From: G963676655 sp963678305
GTDB lineage: Bacteria > Verrucomicrobiota > Lentisphaeria > Victivallales > Victivallaceae
Direction of reading: 5' to 3'
Assembly (NCBI GenBank): GCA_963678305.2
Contig: CAXXVV010000003.1
Coordinates: forward strand, 1 to 64,000
Length of the DNA stretch: 64,000 bases
The notes beneath the pieces were generated by a model. It did not search any database. It worked only from the letters and a program-made list of their open reading frames with translations, and was not told the origin of the DNA. A program made the position numbers and the translations under genes. Positions 11,971 to 19,148 of this stretch are shown one piece after another (position 1 is the first letter of the stretch; each line of letters starts with the position of its first letter).

Positions 11971-12096
11971 GGGAGCGCGTAGCTCCTGCAGCGCAACGAA
12001 AAATATAAAAATGGGAGCGCGTAGCTCCTGCTGCGCAGCGAAAAATATAAAAATGGGAGCGCGTAGCTCCTGCTGCGCAACGAGAAAGATAAACAA
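11971..12096 (+). repeat. three tandem 42-bp units carrying a GGGAGCGCG hairpin
   Basis: Units start at 11971, 12013 and 12055, an exact 42-bp period. Each begins GGGAGCGCGTAGCTCCTGC and ends in an A-rich AACGAAAAATATAAAA-like stretch. GGAGC-GCGTA-GCTCC forms a small hairpin. Because 42 is a multiple of three, all frames stay open and create spurious repeat ORFs. A single inverted copy lies at 51420-51443, just beyond the other end of the prophage. Confidence 0.9.
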
Positions 12097-12215
12097 ACCA
12101 CTGACGATTCCTGACAAATGTCGCCACGAAATAAAAAACTTAAACAATTATTACTCCGGCATATAATCATATTGCATTTATTGAATAGCGCTGAAAGCGC
12201 GGCACATAACAGTAG

Positions 12216-12250
12216 CCCGGGGTGATTGAGAGAAGCGATTGAACCCCGGG
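12216..12250 (+). repeat. long-armed hairpin before the prophage
   Basis: CCCGGGGT (12216-12223) and ACCCCGGG (12243-12250) form a perfect 8-bp stem with a 19-nt loop that reads like GATTGAGAGAAGCGATTG. It lies 31 bp outside the left prophage end, in the gene-free host stretch 11926-12281. No T-run follows, so it is not an obvious terminator. Confidence 0.7.
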
Positions 12251-12281
12251 AACAGTTAAAAAATATTAAAAGCCCTGAAGG

Positions 12282-12398
12282 TGTAAACAGAGAAAAGGTT
12301 TGCTCAACTGTGCGGAGGTCTTCTTAACTCAATTCAACCCGAATCGAGGTTTTCGCAAATCGAGACAATTTTCACTGTGCGACGCGGTTTTTCGATAT
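12282..12398 (+). promoter_or_regulatory. left transposition end (attL) with three transposase-site candidates
   Basis: Relative to the 13-bp motif GGTTTTCGCAAAT, L1 is the degenerate GGTTTGCTCAACTG (12297-12310), L2 is exact (12348-12360) and L3 is GGTTTTTCGATAT (12386-12398). All point inward in the same orientation. One site close to the end and two further in with a gap is the pattern of the Mu left end (L1, L2, L3). Binding has to be inferred. Confidence 0.75.
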
Positions 12399-12497
12399 CT
12401 ACGGGCCCAGACTTTTTTCTGTGCAAGCCCTCTGTGCGCGACCTCTTAATATAACCGGTTCCAGACGTTTTTCAATGGCTGTGCGGGCATAAAAAAA

Positions 12498-12520
12498 GCC
12501 CTCCGAAGAGGGCCGGTTAA
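12498..12520 (-). terminator. Rho-independent terminator of the early operon
   Basis: On the minus strand GCCCTC-TTCG-GAGGGC is followed by a run of seven T. It lies just downstream of the methyltransferase stop at 12531, closing the 13-kb leftward operon before the left prophage end. Confidence 0.9.
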
Positions 12521-12530
12521 AAGGTTGTTT

Positions 12531-13403
12531 TTACTTGCGGAATCTAACCATTGCTTCCGGGTTTCTCCAGATGCATTCCACGCGCTTCTGTGCGCGCTTA
12601 CTGGAGCCTTCACCGAGCAATTTATTTGTCCTGGTTCGACCAGCAGCGGAACAAACGACATCAACCGTCTGAAGGTCCCATTTAGCGGCTTTCAGCGGCT
12701 TGTAAAGCTCGTTATCATACCCTGACAACATAACAGCGCCGTCATACTTTAAAAGCGCCTGGATCAACTCCTCATGGTCCTCGTTCTTGAGTTCATGGTC
12801 GTAACCGCCAGCCTTGCGCACACCGGCCACATAAGGCGGATCACAATACGCGAGCCAGCCCGATCCGGAATAGCGTTTCAGCACGTCCCGCCAGTCCGCG
12901 CACTCGATCTGAACCCGCTGCATACGCTCATGAACCTTTGGCAGATTCTCAAAGCTGCTCTTCCAGGAACAACACGTCTGAGCCATGCCGCCGGTACTGC
13001 TGTTTACCACAGTTCCCCAGGAATTTCCGAACTGACCGCCGAAACTCTGCCGCGCGACCACATACCACCGCACAGCCTGTTCAACCGGGTCATGAATCCC
13101 GGCCCAGGAACGTAAATATTCCTCGTATAACTCACGACTGACGGGGTGCAGACTAGCCCTGGCCATGAATTTACCGAACATCTCGACGTCGCTGATCACG
13201 CGGAAGAAGTTGACCACGCCGCGATTGACGTCATTGTATACTTCCACGTCGACCGGCTCTTTACTTATAAGGATAGAAGCTCCGCCGCCGAACGGCTCGA
13301 CGTAATTAGTGTGCGGCGGCAGCAGCTCCAGCAGCTTATTTTTGATTTTCGGGGCTCCTTTGCCTCCGAACCAGGGGAATGGTGCGCGTGTTTTACTTGG
13401 CAT
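12531..13403 (-). CDS. dam: Dam-type N6-adenine DNA methyltransferase
   Basis: This 290-residue D12-class enzyme transfers a methyl group from S-adenosylmethionine to adenine, typically in GATC-like sites. Seen motifs are PFPWFGGKGAPKIKNKLLEL (D12 N-terminus), the SAM-binding VEPFGGGAS, and the catalytic CDPPY. Length is normal for the family. It is the last gene of the leftward phage operon, ahead of a strong terminator. In Mu-like phages such enzymes protect phage DNA or tune promoters; which applies here cannot be seen. GAAAGGG precedes the ATG. Confidence 0.93.
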   Translation of the reverse strand: MPSKTRAPFPWFGGKGAPKIKNKLLELLPPHTNYVEPFGGGASILISKEPVDVEVYNDVNRGVVNFFRVISDVEMFGKFMARASLHPVSRELYEEYLRSWAGIHDPVEQAVRWYVVARQSFGGQFGNSWGTVVNSSTGGMAQTCCSWKSSFENLPKVHERMQRVQIECADWRDVLKRYSGSGWLAYCDPPYVAGVRKAGGYDHELKNEDHEELIQALLKYDGAVMLSGYDNELYKPLKAAKWDLQTVDVVCSAAGRTRTNKLLGEGSSKRAQKRVECIWRNPEAMVRFRK

Positions 13404-13545
13404 ATAATGCCCTTTCTTTTATTAATGCTTTTCCGGATAAAAAAAAGACGGAACTTGCACTGCACACTTTAAAACGCTACATTATTTATCCACTTTTTGA
13501 AGCGGCGTTTATTCGTGTTCGTGACGTGCTAGTTCCGTCGCGTTC

Positions 13546-13574
13546 GGGGATCGGTATTCCAGTACCGGTTCCCC
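13546..13574. repeat. intergenic hairpin between methylase and DUF1643 genes
   Basis: GGGGA-T-CGGTA (13546-13556) pairs with TACCG-GT-TCCCC (13563-13574), with a short loop. A second small palindrome, CGGGA-CGT-TCCCG, follows near 13590-13602. The 223-bp spacer has no convincing gene on either strand. Confidence 0.6.
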
Positions 13575-13626
13575 GCTTCATCTCCGCTCCGGGACGTTCC
13601 CGGCGCTTCGACTGCAATGTTGATAT

Positions 13627-14208
13627 TTATTCTGGTTTGACTAATCCATATTCGCCTCCTTTCGTTTCTTGAATCAATACCTTGAACGGCTTGAGGTTTT
13701 TGGGTAAAAACAACGGGTGGCCTGGCTGACCGCTTCCCGTAATCCTTAACACATTAACCTCCCATATTCCGGCCTCATAGAACGTTTTTAATATCATCTG
13801 ATCCCGCTTAAAATGTCTGCCGTCGTTACCCCACGCACAGACCACCAGGTCAGCGATATCGTAATAGTGCTCGAGCCAGTAATCATTATCCGGCCCAACC
13901 GGAAAGGCTGCATCTTTCATTTCTTTCGGACTTTTTGTCCGGAACGCAAAAAGGTTGAGCATCACGATGCCGCTATATCCCCAGGCCTTCGCGTAATTTA
14001 TACAGCGCCGGATCGTCGGATCATTGTCGACCTCATCGGCGGTAGACGGGTTTAACCCGACAAACGCGACCACGCCTTTACCCTCGGCCCAGGTTCTCCA
14101 GAGCGCGTATCGATATTTGCGATCGTCGGAGAACTCAGCCCCGGTGATCAGCGGCGTCTGTTTCTTTTTTCGAGGTGAAAACCCCGGCAAAAAATTGTTA
14201 TCCTTTTT
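13627..14208 (-). CDS. DUF1643 family protein
   Basis: The 193-residue product matches the DUF1643 pattern: YRYALWRTW near residue 33, VAFVGLNPSTADEVDNDPTIRRC, then LNLFAFR and VVCAWGN. DUF1643 proteins are common in phages and bacteria; their biochemical role is not established. I start it at 14208 (MKKDNNF), preceded by GGAGGATTAACT; an upstream in-frame extension would overlap the HAD gene and has no family similarity. It lies directly behind the HAD-like gene in the early operon. Confidence 0.85.
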   Translation of the reverse strand, partial: KKDNNFLPGFSPRKKKQTPLITGAEFSDDRKYRYALWRTWAEGKGVVAFVGLNPSTADEVDNDPTIRRCINYAKAWGYSGIVMLNLFAFRTKSPKEMKDAAFPVGPDNDYWLEHYYDIADLVVCAWGNDGRHFKRDQMILKTFYEAGIWEVNVLRITGSGQPGHPLFLPKNLKPFKVLIQETKGGEYGLVKPE

Positions 14209-14213
14209 CATAG

Positions 14214-14603
14214 TTAATCCTCCCACGGATACATTGTCGGGCTGAAGAAATGGCTCCAGACACAAGCCCAATCGTAACATTCACGGATTCCCAGGAACGA
14301 CCGGTCATCGATATACATATCCGCATAAACCTTGCGGGTGTCGCCTAGCGTCAAATAATCACGCTCGACATTTTTATTTACTGCGTCCGGAACTATGCCC
14401 TTGTTGAACAGCCAGTCAACCGCGTCGTCCAGACACTTACCACTCCGGCAAGTCCATAAAATAAGCGTATGCCCGTCTTCCTGGAGCGCCTTCAGCGTCT
14501 CGAGCGCGCCGACGATCGGTTCGCCGATTTCCGGCCATTTACTTTCGCAAATAGTCCCGTCAAAATCGACCGCTATAATTAACTTTTTATCCTTTTTCAT
14601 CAT
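14214..14603 (-). CDS. HAD-like small phosphatase
   Basis: This 129-residue protein begins with the HAD motif I VDFDGTIC, in which the first Asp would be the nucleophile. It continues with ALKALQEDGHTLILWTCRSG (motif II region, T/S) and YIDDRSF as the acidic motif. It is compact with no large cap, like phage HAD proteins of the NIF/nucleotidase type. The substrate is unknown. It sits between two unknown early genes in the same leftward operon. Confidence 0.8.
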   Translation of the reverse strand: MMKKDKKLIIAVDFDGTICESKWPEIGEPIVGALETLKALQEDGHTLILWTCRSGKCLDDAVDWLFNKGIVPDAVNKNVERDYLTLGDTRKVYADMYIDDRSFLGIRECYDWACVWSHFFSPTMYPWED

Positions 14604-14620
14604 TTCGTGCCTTTTCGTGG

Positions 14621-15274
14621 TTAATTGCTTTTAGCCGGACAATTAAAAGTCCCGCCATACCAGTTTTTATTTTGTTTTTTGTGTCTGGTCCGGTCCGTGT
14701 TCGCCCGTGCCTGTCCGGACTTCGGCCGCAATTCCGCGAGACGCTGATCCAGCGCGTCGATCACTGCTTGCCTGGTTGGCAGACGCGCCATTTCCAGCGC
14801 ATAATACCGTGCGCATTCGATCACCGACATATTCTTGATTTTTGCAATCAATTCAGCTTTTTTCTCTGGCATTTTATACTCCTCATAAATTGTTCTATCG
14901 ATAAAATCCGGTATACGGTAATTCTCAAAATCTTTCGCCCATTTTTTCCGTATCCGCCGCTTTTTACTCCGTGGAAACCGACATTGAAAATAATTCCGAG
15001 GCCAATAACTCAGGTAATAGCCTTTAGGATCATAAAGCCAGATGCAGCTTTGATCGCCGCCTGGCTCAGCCAAATCCAAACCAAAACAACTGCCATGTAC
15101 TTCCCCGGCTAAATCTGCAAAGATACTTCCAAGGCAAGGGGTAGATAAAATTTCAATATCGCCGCCGCATCTATCCATAGCAGTTTTAACGCTTGCGAAA
15201 GACAAAGGCTGTACCGGGCCGCATATCTCAGCGGCCGTTTTTATCTTATCAAAAAGATTGTCATACCTTACCAT
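14621..15274 (-). CDS. phage early protein of unknown function
   Basis: I do not recognise this 217-residue protein. Its N-terminal 90 residues are globular with a WLYDPKGYYLSYWPRNYF stretch. The C-terminus is helical and basic (VIDALDQRLAELRP). The last 30 residues (TDRTRHKKQNKN) are encoded by the host-wide phrase that reads CCGTGTTCGCCCGTGCCTGTCC on the other strand, in part, so the reading frame seems to have run into a dispersed repeat. ATG 15274 is well placed behind GGAGGTAAGTG, and the gene overlaps its upstream neighbour by 14 bp. Confidence 0.6.
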   Translation of the reverse strand: MVRYDNLFDKIKTAAEICGPVQPLSFASVKTAMDRCGGDIEILSTPCLGSIFADLAGEVHGSCFGLDLAEPGGDQSCIWLYDPKGYYLSYWPRNYFQCRFPRSKKRRIRKKWAKDFENYRIPDFIDRTIYEEYKMPEKKAELIAKIKNMSVIECARYYALEMARLPTRQAVIDALDQRLAELRPKSGQARANTDRTRHKKQNKNWYGGTFNCPAKSN

Positions 15275-15608
15275 CACTTACCTCCTTCTCTTTGAGCCTT
15301 TCTAATCGATCTATTTCAGCTGCTATCAGCGCTCCGGCTTTCTCCAGGTCACGTATTTCATCATCAAAAGTCCTGTCAAACTTTTTTCTTTTATACCATG
15401 ATATGTCCCAGGGCCAACGTAGTTGATTAGGCAATGGCGGGTGTGCGTTTCCGTCCTTAAAATAGACTTGATGCAGAGGAACTGCGTAACATGCGGCGGC
15501 AAGGGCCAACTCTCCAGCGCTATACTGATCATCACGCTTTGCGTAAAATTCCTCCACCTCAATTTGCCGCCTTCTTTCAGCTGTGATTCTTTTAATTCCA
15601 CCTTTCAT
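15261..15608 (-). CDS. conserved phage protein of the ERRRQ...GELA...WPW type
   Basis: The 115-residue protein follows a pattern seen in many phage proteins of unknown function: an N-terminal ITAERRRQIEVEEF, a GELALAAACYA block, WPWDISWYK, then DLEKAGALIAAEIDRLERL. No catalytic motif is apparent. It overlaps both neighbours by a few bases in the early operon, indicating coupled translation. I infer a host-interaction or DNA-metabolism accessory role only from position. Confidence 0.7.
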   Translation of the reverse strand: MKGGIKRITAERRRQIEVEEFYAKRDDQYSAGELALAAACYAVPLHQVYFKDGNAHPPLPNQLRWPWDISWYKRKKFDRTFDDEIRDLEKAGALIAAEIDRLERLKEKEVSDGKV

Positions 15609-15811
15609 TTCTTACCTCCTTTTTTCTTTTCGCGTTCCAGTTTGCGGAGCCTGATATCAATTGCTTTCAGTACGGTTTTTCGCCTGGCCCATTTCTGATT
15701 TTCCCGATACTTTGCCAGCTTACATTCCGCCTCATCCATCCCGCGAATACCGCGAATCGCATCTTCAACGCTTCCGTAAAGCAGCTGTAAATTGTGACTT
15801 TCTTCTTTCAT
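15605..15811 (-). CDS. small basic helical phage protein
   Basis: The product is 68 residues, strongly basic and predicted helical, ending REKKKGGKK. The ATG at 15811 is preceded by GGAGAGTTATT, which favours it over an in-frame ATG 24 bp upstream. It overlaps the next gene by ATGA. No family was recognised. Confidence 0.65.
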   Translation of the reverse strand: MKEESHNLQLLYGSVEDAIRGIRGMDEAECKLAKYRENQKWARRKTVLKAIDIRLRKLEREKKKGGKK

Positions 15812-15881
15812 AATAACTCTCCGTGTTTTTGCCATGCGCAGTGCTCGCGCTCATTTCATTGTTCGTGGTTTTCGTGGTTAA

Positions 15882-16571
15882 TCAAAATGGTGCTGCTTCC
15901 AGTTTTCGTTCGCATTGTTTGATGCGTTTTTTAAGCGCCTCAACCGCTTTTAATGCGTCGCGGCTGGTCATTTCCTCCAAAGGCTGGTTTTTGTCGTAAT
16001 GACACGTTTGCCTGATAAATCCAAGCAGATAATCATCCGTCCGCGCTTCCGGAGAAAGCAGCTGCTCCAGCTCGTACCATTTCTCGCGGATTTCCCAGAT
16101 TTCCCGCGTGCTCACCTTGCCGGGGTTCGGCTTTCGGGTCCGCCAGTAGTGAGGGTCAATTCCCGCTGGAAGCGGCCCATCGCCGTCCGTCAGCCGGTAT
16201 TCTATCGCCGCCATTGCCACGTCGAAGTCAACCTGTTTCAATTGCGGTGATTCGCAATCGGCGATACCTGCAATTTTGTGCAGTATCGTTCCGGCCTCAA
16301 GACCGGTGATTTTACAGTACTTGACGTATTGCCGCCACTTCCGAATCTGTTTCGGCTGCCAGCCCTTTTTCTTTTTTCCTGGGAGCGCGGACGTCTCGTC
16401 CGCATTGTATTCCCGAATCGCGTTCATCACGTCCACCACCTGGGAACTGTCCAGGTCTTTGCAGCTTGTAATTCCGGCAACCTGAAACAGAATCTGCCGG
16501 TACTCGCTATCCGCGAGCCCGGCATCTTTCTGCGCCATCTTGATCGACGCTATTTGTTTCCGGCTGATCAT
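15882..16571 (-). CDS. GemA-like regulatory protein (DUF1018) carrying a repeat insertion
   Basis: The 229-residue protein resembles Mu gp16/GemA: the N-terminal ISRKQIASIKMAQKDAGLAD and later GWQPKQIRKWRQYVKYCKITGLE are typical of DUF1018, a family linked to modulation of host gene expression and DNA relaxation in Mu. Residues about 56-65, NADETSALPG, are encoded by a dispersed GGGAGCGCGGACGTCTCGTC hairpin repeat (16381-16405) that inserted without breaking the frame, between the two parts of the domain. The start overlaps the upstream gene's stop by ATGA. Confidence 0.8.
   Translation of the reverse strand: MISRKQIASIKMAQKDAGLADSEYRQILFQVAGITSCKDLDSSQVVDVMNAIREYNADETSALPGKKKKGWQPKQIRKWRQYVKYCKITGLEAGTILHKIAGIADCESPQLKQVDFDVAMAAIEYRLTDGDGPLPAGIDPHYWRTRKPNPGKVSTREIWEIREKWYELEQLLSPEARTDDYLLGFIRQTCHYDKNQPLEEMTSRDALKAVEALKKRIKQCERKLEAAPF
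16381..16405 (-). repeat. GGGAGCGCGGACGTCTCGTC hairpin repeat, copy inside GemA
   Basis: The unit contains the hairpin GCGGAC-GTCTC-GTCCGC. Copies also lie at 23675-23696, 23710-23734 and 27564-27588, all within the prophage and mostly flanked by CCT...CATT. This copy is inside a coding region and adds about ten residues. Confidence 0.9.
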
Positions 16572-17230
16572 GGCATTATCCAGATATGCCGTTCAAGGTT
16601 GGAGCCGTATAATAGCTTTTCAAAAAGCTTCATTGCTTCGCAATCAGGGTCGGTTGTTTTTGGCCTCGACGCTACTTCGACCTGCTTACCCCAGGTCAGC
16701 AAGGCGCACATTACGAGATATATCTCATCGGCATGCCGGTTCCAGGCAAATTCCAGGACCAGCAAGTCGCCGCCGTATCCTTTTACTCTATCCCTGCTGG
16801 CCGTACAGATAATTTTCGAGCCGTTATCGAATGATATCGTTTTACCGGTGCCGTTGTCGATAACGGATACAAGGTTGACCTTTTTTTTATCACTTGGCTG
16901 CGTCAAATCTCTGTACCATTCGAGAATACGGTCAGCGAAATCGAGAGCCGTAACGGTAATCGGTGAGAGTACCATCTGAGTTACATCTTCGTTCTCCAGA
17001 CACTTCAGCAGACAACGGCAACTCAAAGTATAATCCTCGTTCATGCGTGACATTATGACTTTGAACTTGAACTCGTCGTAGATCCACGCGCGGCGCGAGG
17101 CCAGCGTTTCACCGTATTGCCGACTTTTGACAAAGCATTTAAATGACTGGGTAACGCTTTCAGTTATCCCGCATTGCCGCAATTTTTTAATGCCCTTCGG
17201 CATCTCAAGTTTATGGATTTTTTCATGCAT
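16568..17230 (-). CDS. terminase-large-subunit-like ATPase domain in the early operon
   Basis: The 220-residue protein looks like the N-terminal ATPase half of a phage terminase. KSRQYGET (residues 35-42) sits where terminases have their Walker A-like K-R-G-T, and YGGDLLVLEFAWNRHADEIY followed by TWGKQVEVASRPKTTD aligns with GGDVLIDEWDLHEDQGAMW and VWGGQLEVVSAFSPTGTED of this phage's own terminase at 29121. The Walker B Asp is replaced (LE instead of DE), and the nuclease half is absent. The start at 17230 follows GAGGGTGAT; ATG 17254 is an alternative. Function unknown. Confidence 0.6.
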   Translation of the reverse strand: MHEKIHKLEMPKGIKKLRQCGITESVTQSFKCFVKSRQYGETLASRRAWIYDEFKFKVIMSRMNEDYTLSCRCLLKCLENEDVTQMVLSPITVTALDFADRILEWYRDLTQPSDKKKVNLVSVIDNGTGKTISFDNGSKIICTASRDRVKGYGGDLLVLEFAWNRHADEIYLVMCALLTWGKQVEVASRPKTTDPDCEAMKLFEKLLYGSNLERHIWIMP

Positions 17231-17918
17231 TTTTATCACCCTCGTCTCGCTCATCAATAGTGATATCAGGCATTGGCGGAATAAACCTAAAAGAGATCAT
17301 GAGTGCACTATACTCAATGGCATCGGCCTGAGTGTCAATATATCCGGCAATTGCTTCTTTGAGCTGCTCCCGTATTGATTTCGCGATATCTTCCCAACCC
17401 TCTTTTGGGATTGTTGTATTGAGTTCAGATATATTACCTAAATGAATTTTAATGCTTTTGCTGAATTGATAGCAAACCGGAATATTTTCTATCTCTTTAG
17501 CGCTTACGATCGACCGGAAAAACCTGTCAACTTCCAGCAGATATTCTGTAATCTTACGATTATGGCGATGAATTGCACTCCCGGCAATTTTATGACGGAA
17601 TTTTCTATCTTCGTTGCGGAAAAACACGCTTTCGGCTGCTGCGACCTCACTGGCGCTTATTGGACTTTTAATCCATGCCTCCTGGGCTGGCAAAAAAACG
17701 GCCTTGCCGCCGTTGCCATCCAGATATTCCAATTCCTTCAGGCGTTTTTGGATTTCATTTTTATTTTTTTTATAGTCAGCCTCATAATTAATAAACTCAT
17801 CAAATGAAACTTGGCTTTTTCGTATTTCAGCAAAAGTTTTTTCTAATTTGTTAAGTTTTGCCAGCAGCTCCCGCCGCTCGTTCATATCATCATTTATTTT
17901 GCTCATAATACTGCTCAT
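17223..17918 (-). CDS. coiled-coil phage early protein, unknown function
   Basis: The 231-residue protein has a charged N-terminal coiled coil (residues about 10-65), then a stretch resembling a zinc-free ASEVAAAESVFFRNEDRKFRH segment and a helical remainder. No family was recognised. The ribosome site is weak at ATG 17918; a second ATG twelve bases in is possible. It lies between the 36-residue membrane peptide and the terminase-like gene, overlapping the latter. Confidence 0.65.
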   Translation of the reverse strand: MSSIMSKINDDMNERRELLAKLNKLEKTFAEIRKSQVSFDEFINYEADYKKNKNEIQKRLKELEYLDGNGGKAVFLPAQEAWIKSPISASEVAAAESVFFRNEDRKFRHKIAGSAIHRHNRKITEYLLEVDRFFRSIVSAKEIENIPVCYQFSKSIKIHLGNISELNTTIPKEGWEDIAKSIREQLKEAIAGYIDTQADAIEYSALMISFRFIPPMPDITIDERDEGDKNA

Positions 17919-17921
17919 TTC

Positions 17922-18032
17922 TTATTTTGACCTTAATATTTGAATAAGTAACCATACCCAGAAAATAAAAAGTGGCGCGTGTGCCATTGCCACCCATATT
18001 TCGCCCGTAAATCGAATGCTTTTTTCTTTCAT
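17922..18032 (-). CDS. 36-residue single-pass membrane peptide (candidate)
   Basis: A short frame from ATG 18032 encodes a charged N-terminus (MKEKSIRFTG) followed by a hydrophobic helix WVAMAHAPLFIFWVWLLIQI and a basic end RSK, the shape of a small type II membrane protein. It fits tightly in the gap between the MuB-like gene and the coiled-coil gene. The upstream sequence is an AATTAGGAATTAG phrase repeat, so the ribosome site is poor and expression is uncertain. Confidence 0.4.
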   Translation of the reverse strand: MKEKSIRFTGEIWVAMAHAPLFIFWVWLLIQILRSK

Positions 18033-18059
18033 TTCTAATTTCTAATTCCTAATTATTAT

Positions 18060-19088
18060 TCAGCTGAGCGCACCGTGCGCCATGCGCCATTTCGCGGCCA
18101 GCGCCAGGGCTTTGTGATCAAACTGTTTGTTATTTACTTCTGCCCAACCTTTGGCGCGCTTGAGGTCCTCGAAGAGCGTCCGCAGCTTGCCATCGTTGTT
18201 GTTGGCAATCGTTAACGCCTGGTCGACCATTGCCTGCGTCGGCAGCGGCTGGAACGCCGCCACGACCGCCGCGACCTCTTCCTGCTTGACTTCTCGCGGG
18301 ATCGTTACCTCTAATTTGATCCGGCCTATAAACTGTTCAAAGTAATCGGCCAGATTTCCGGCGCGCATTTCAGATAGGTAAACGTCGGTAAAGATCAACG
18401 CGACCGCGCAGCCGGTCATATCGTGCAGATCGCGCAGCAGTTCAATCGCGATCGCGCCGCGTCCGGAACGCGGGATCAGGTGCCCAGCCTCATCGATTAC
18501 CAGGATATTTTCCTCGCTCAACGCGCCGTGAATCCGCATCTCCATTTCCGGAGTACCCCGGTGATTTATGCCGATTCCTAGCGATTTGCAGAGCCATTGC
18601 GCCAGCGTCCGGCGGGTGCAGTTTGAAGGAATGCGGATATACCGCGCCCGGCCGTGATTGTTCGCTCTGGCCCAGGCTTTGGCCGTCTCGGTCTTACTGC
18701 GTCCGGTCGGACCGGTTATCGCCACCATCGCGTGATTCTCCCGGGCGTAATTCAACGCCGTCGCGATTTCCCGGGTAACGACCGTCTCGACGATGCCGGA
18801 GCCTTTCAGCTCACTGGCCCGGAGCCGTTCGACCGCCTGGAGTACCGGGATCAACTCCGCTTCATCGGCCCGGCCGGTCATTGCCAGCCGTACTGCCTCA
18901 TAGCTTAGTTTTGTTGCTTTTTCGATGTTGATCTGACTGGCTCCGAGCTGATCGTGGATATAACCCCAGAACCATTCCAGTTCCTCCCGCGCCTCCGGCG
19001 AATAGCCGCGCGTCCCGAGTTTGAATTCGTTGAGCCCGAAAGACAAGTTATCCTGACGGACTCCGTTCTCGCCCTTTGTGTTGGACAT
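18060..19088 (-). CDS. MuB-like target-DNA activator ATPase
   Basis: The 342-residue AAA+ protein has an N-terminal HTH-like segment (GASQINIEKATKLSYEAVRLA, about 49-69), a Walker A GPTGRSKT (126-133), a Walker B ILVIDEAGH and a C-terminal helical domain. Mu B binds target DNA in an ATP-dependent way and stimulates the MuA transposase; this gene lies just downstream of the MuA homologue, as in Mu. A clean GGAGGTAATT precedes ATG 19088. Confidence 0.9.
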   Translation of the reverse strand: MSNTKGENGVRQDNLSFGLNEFKLGTRGYSPEAREELEWFWGYIHDQLGASQINIEKATKLSYEAVRLAMTGRADEAELIPVLQAVERLRASELKGSGIVETVVTREIATALNYARENHAMVAITGPTGRSKTETAKAWARANNHGRARYIRIPSNCTRRTLAQWLCKSLGIGINHRGTPEMEMRIHGALSEENILVIDEAGHLIPRSGRGAIAIELLRDLHDMTGCAVALIFTDVYLSEMRAGNLADYFEQFIGRIKLEVTIPREVKQEEVAAVVAAFQPLPTQAMVDQALTIANNNDGKLRTLFEDLKRAKGWAEVNNKQFDHKALALAAKWRMAHGALS

Positions 19089-19148
19089 AATTACCTCCTG
19101 TTGCCGGGATTGCCCCGGCGTTGTTATTGTTATTGGTTAGCGGATTAT

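Noticed and set aside
11971..12096. CRISPR-like array
   Set aside because: Three contiguous 42-bp units without variable spacers and without cas genes nearby.
11533..12170. Leftward frames of 204 and 80 codons with repeated ELRAP or RSYALP peptides
   Set aside because: They are the antisense of the YfhO-like gene and of the 42-bp tandem array, whose length is a multiple of three and so keeps all frames open.
13379..13672. Rightward 97-codon frame between the methylase and DUF1643 genes
   Set aside because: It overlaps both neighbours on the other strand, has no ribosome site, and crosses hairpins.
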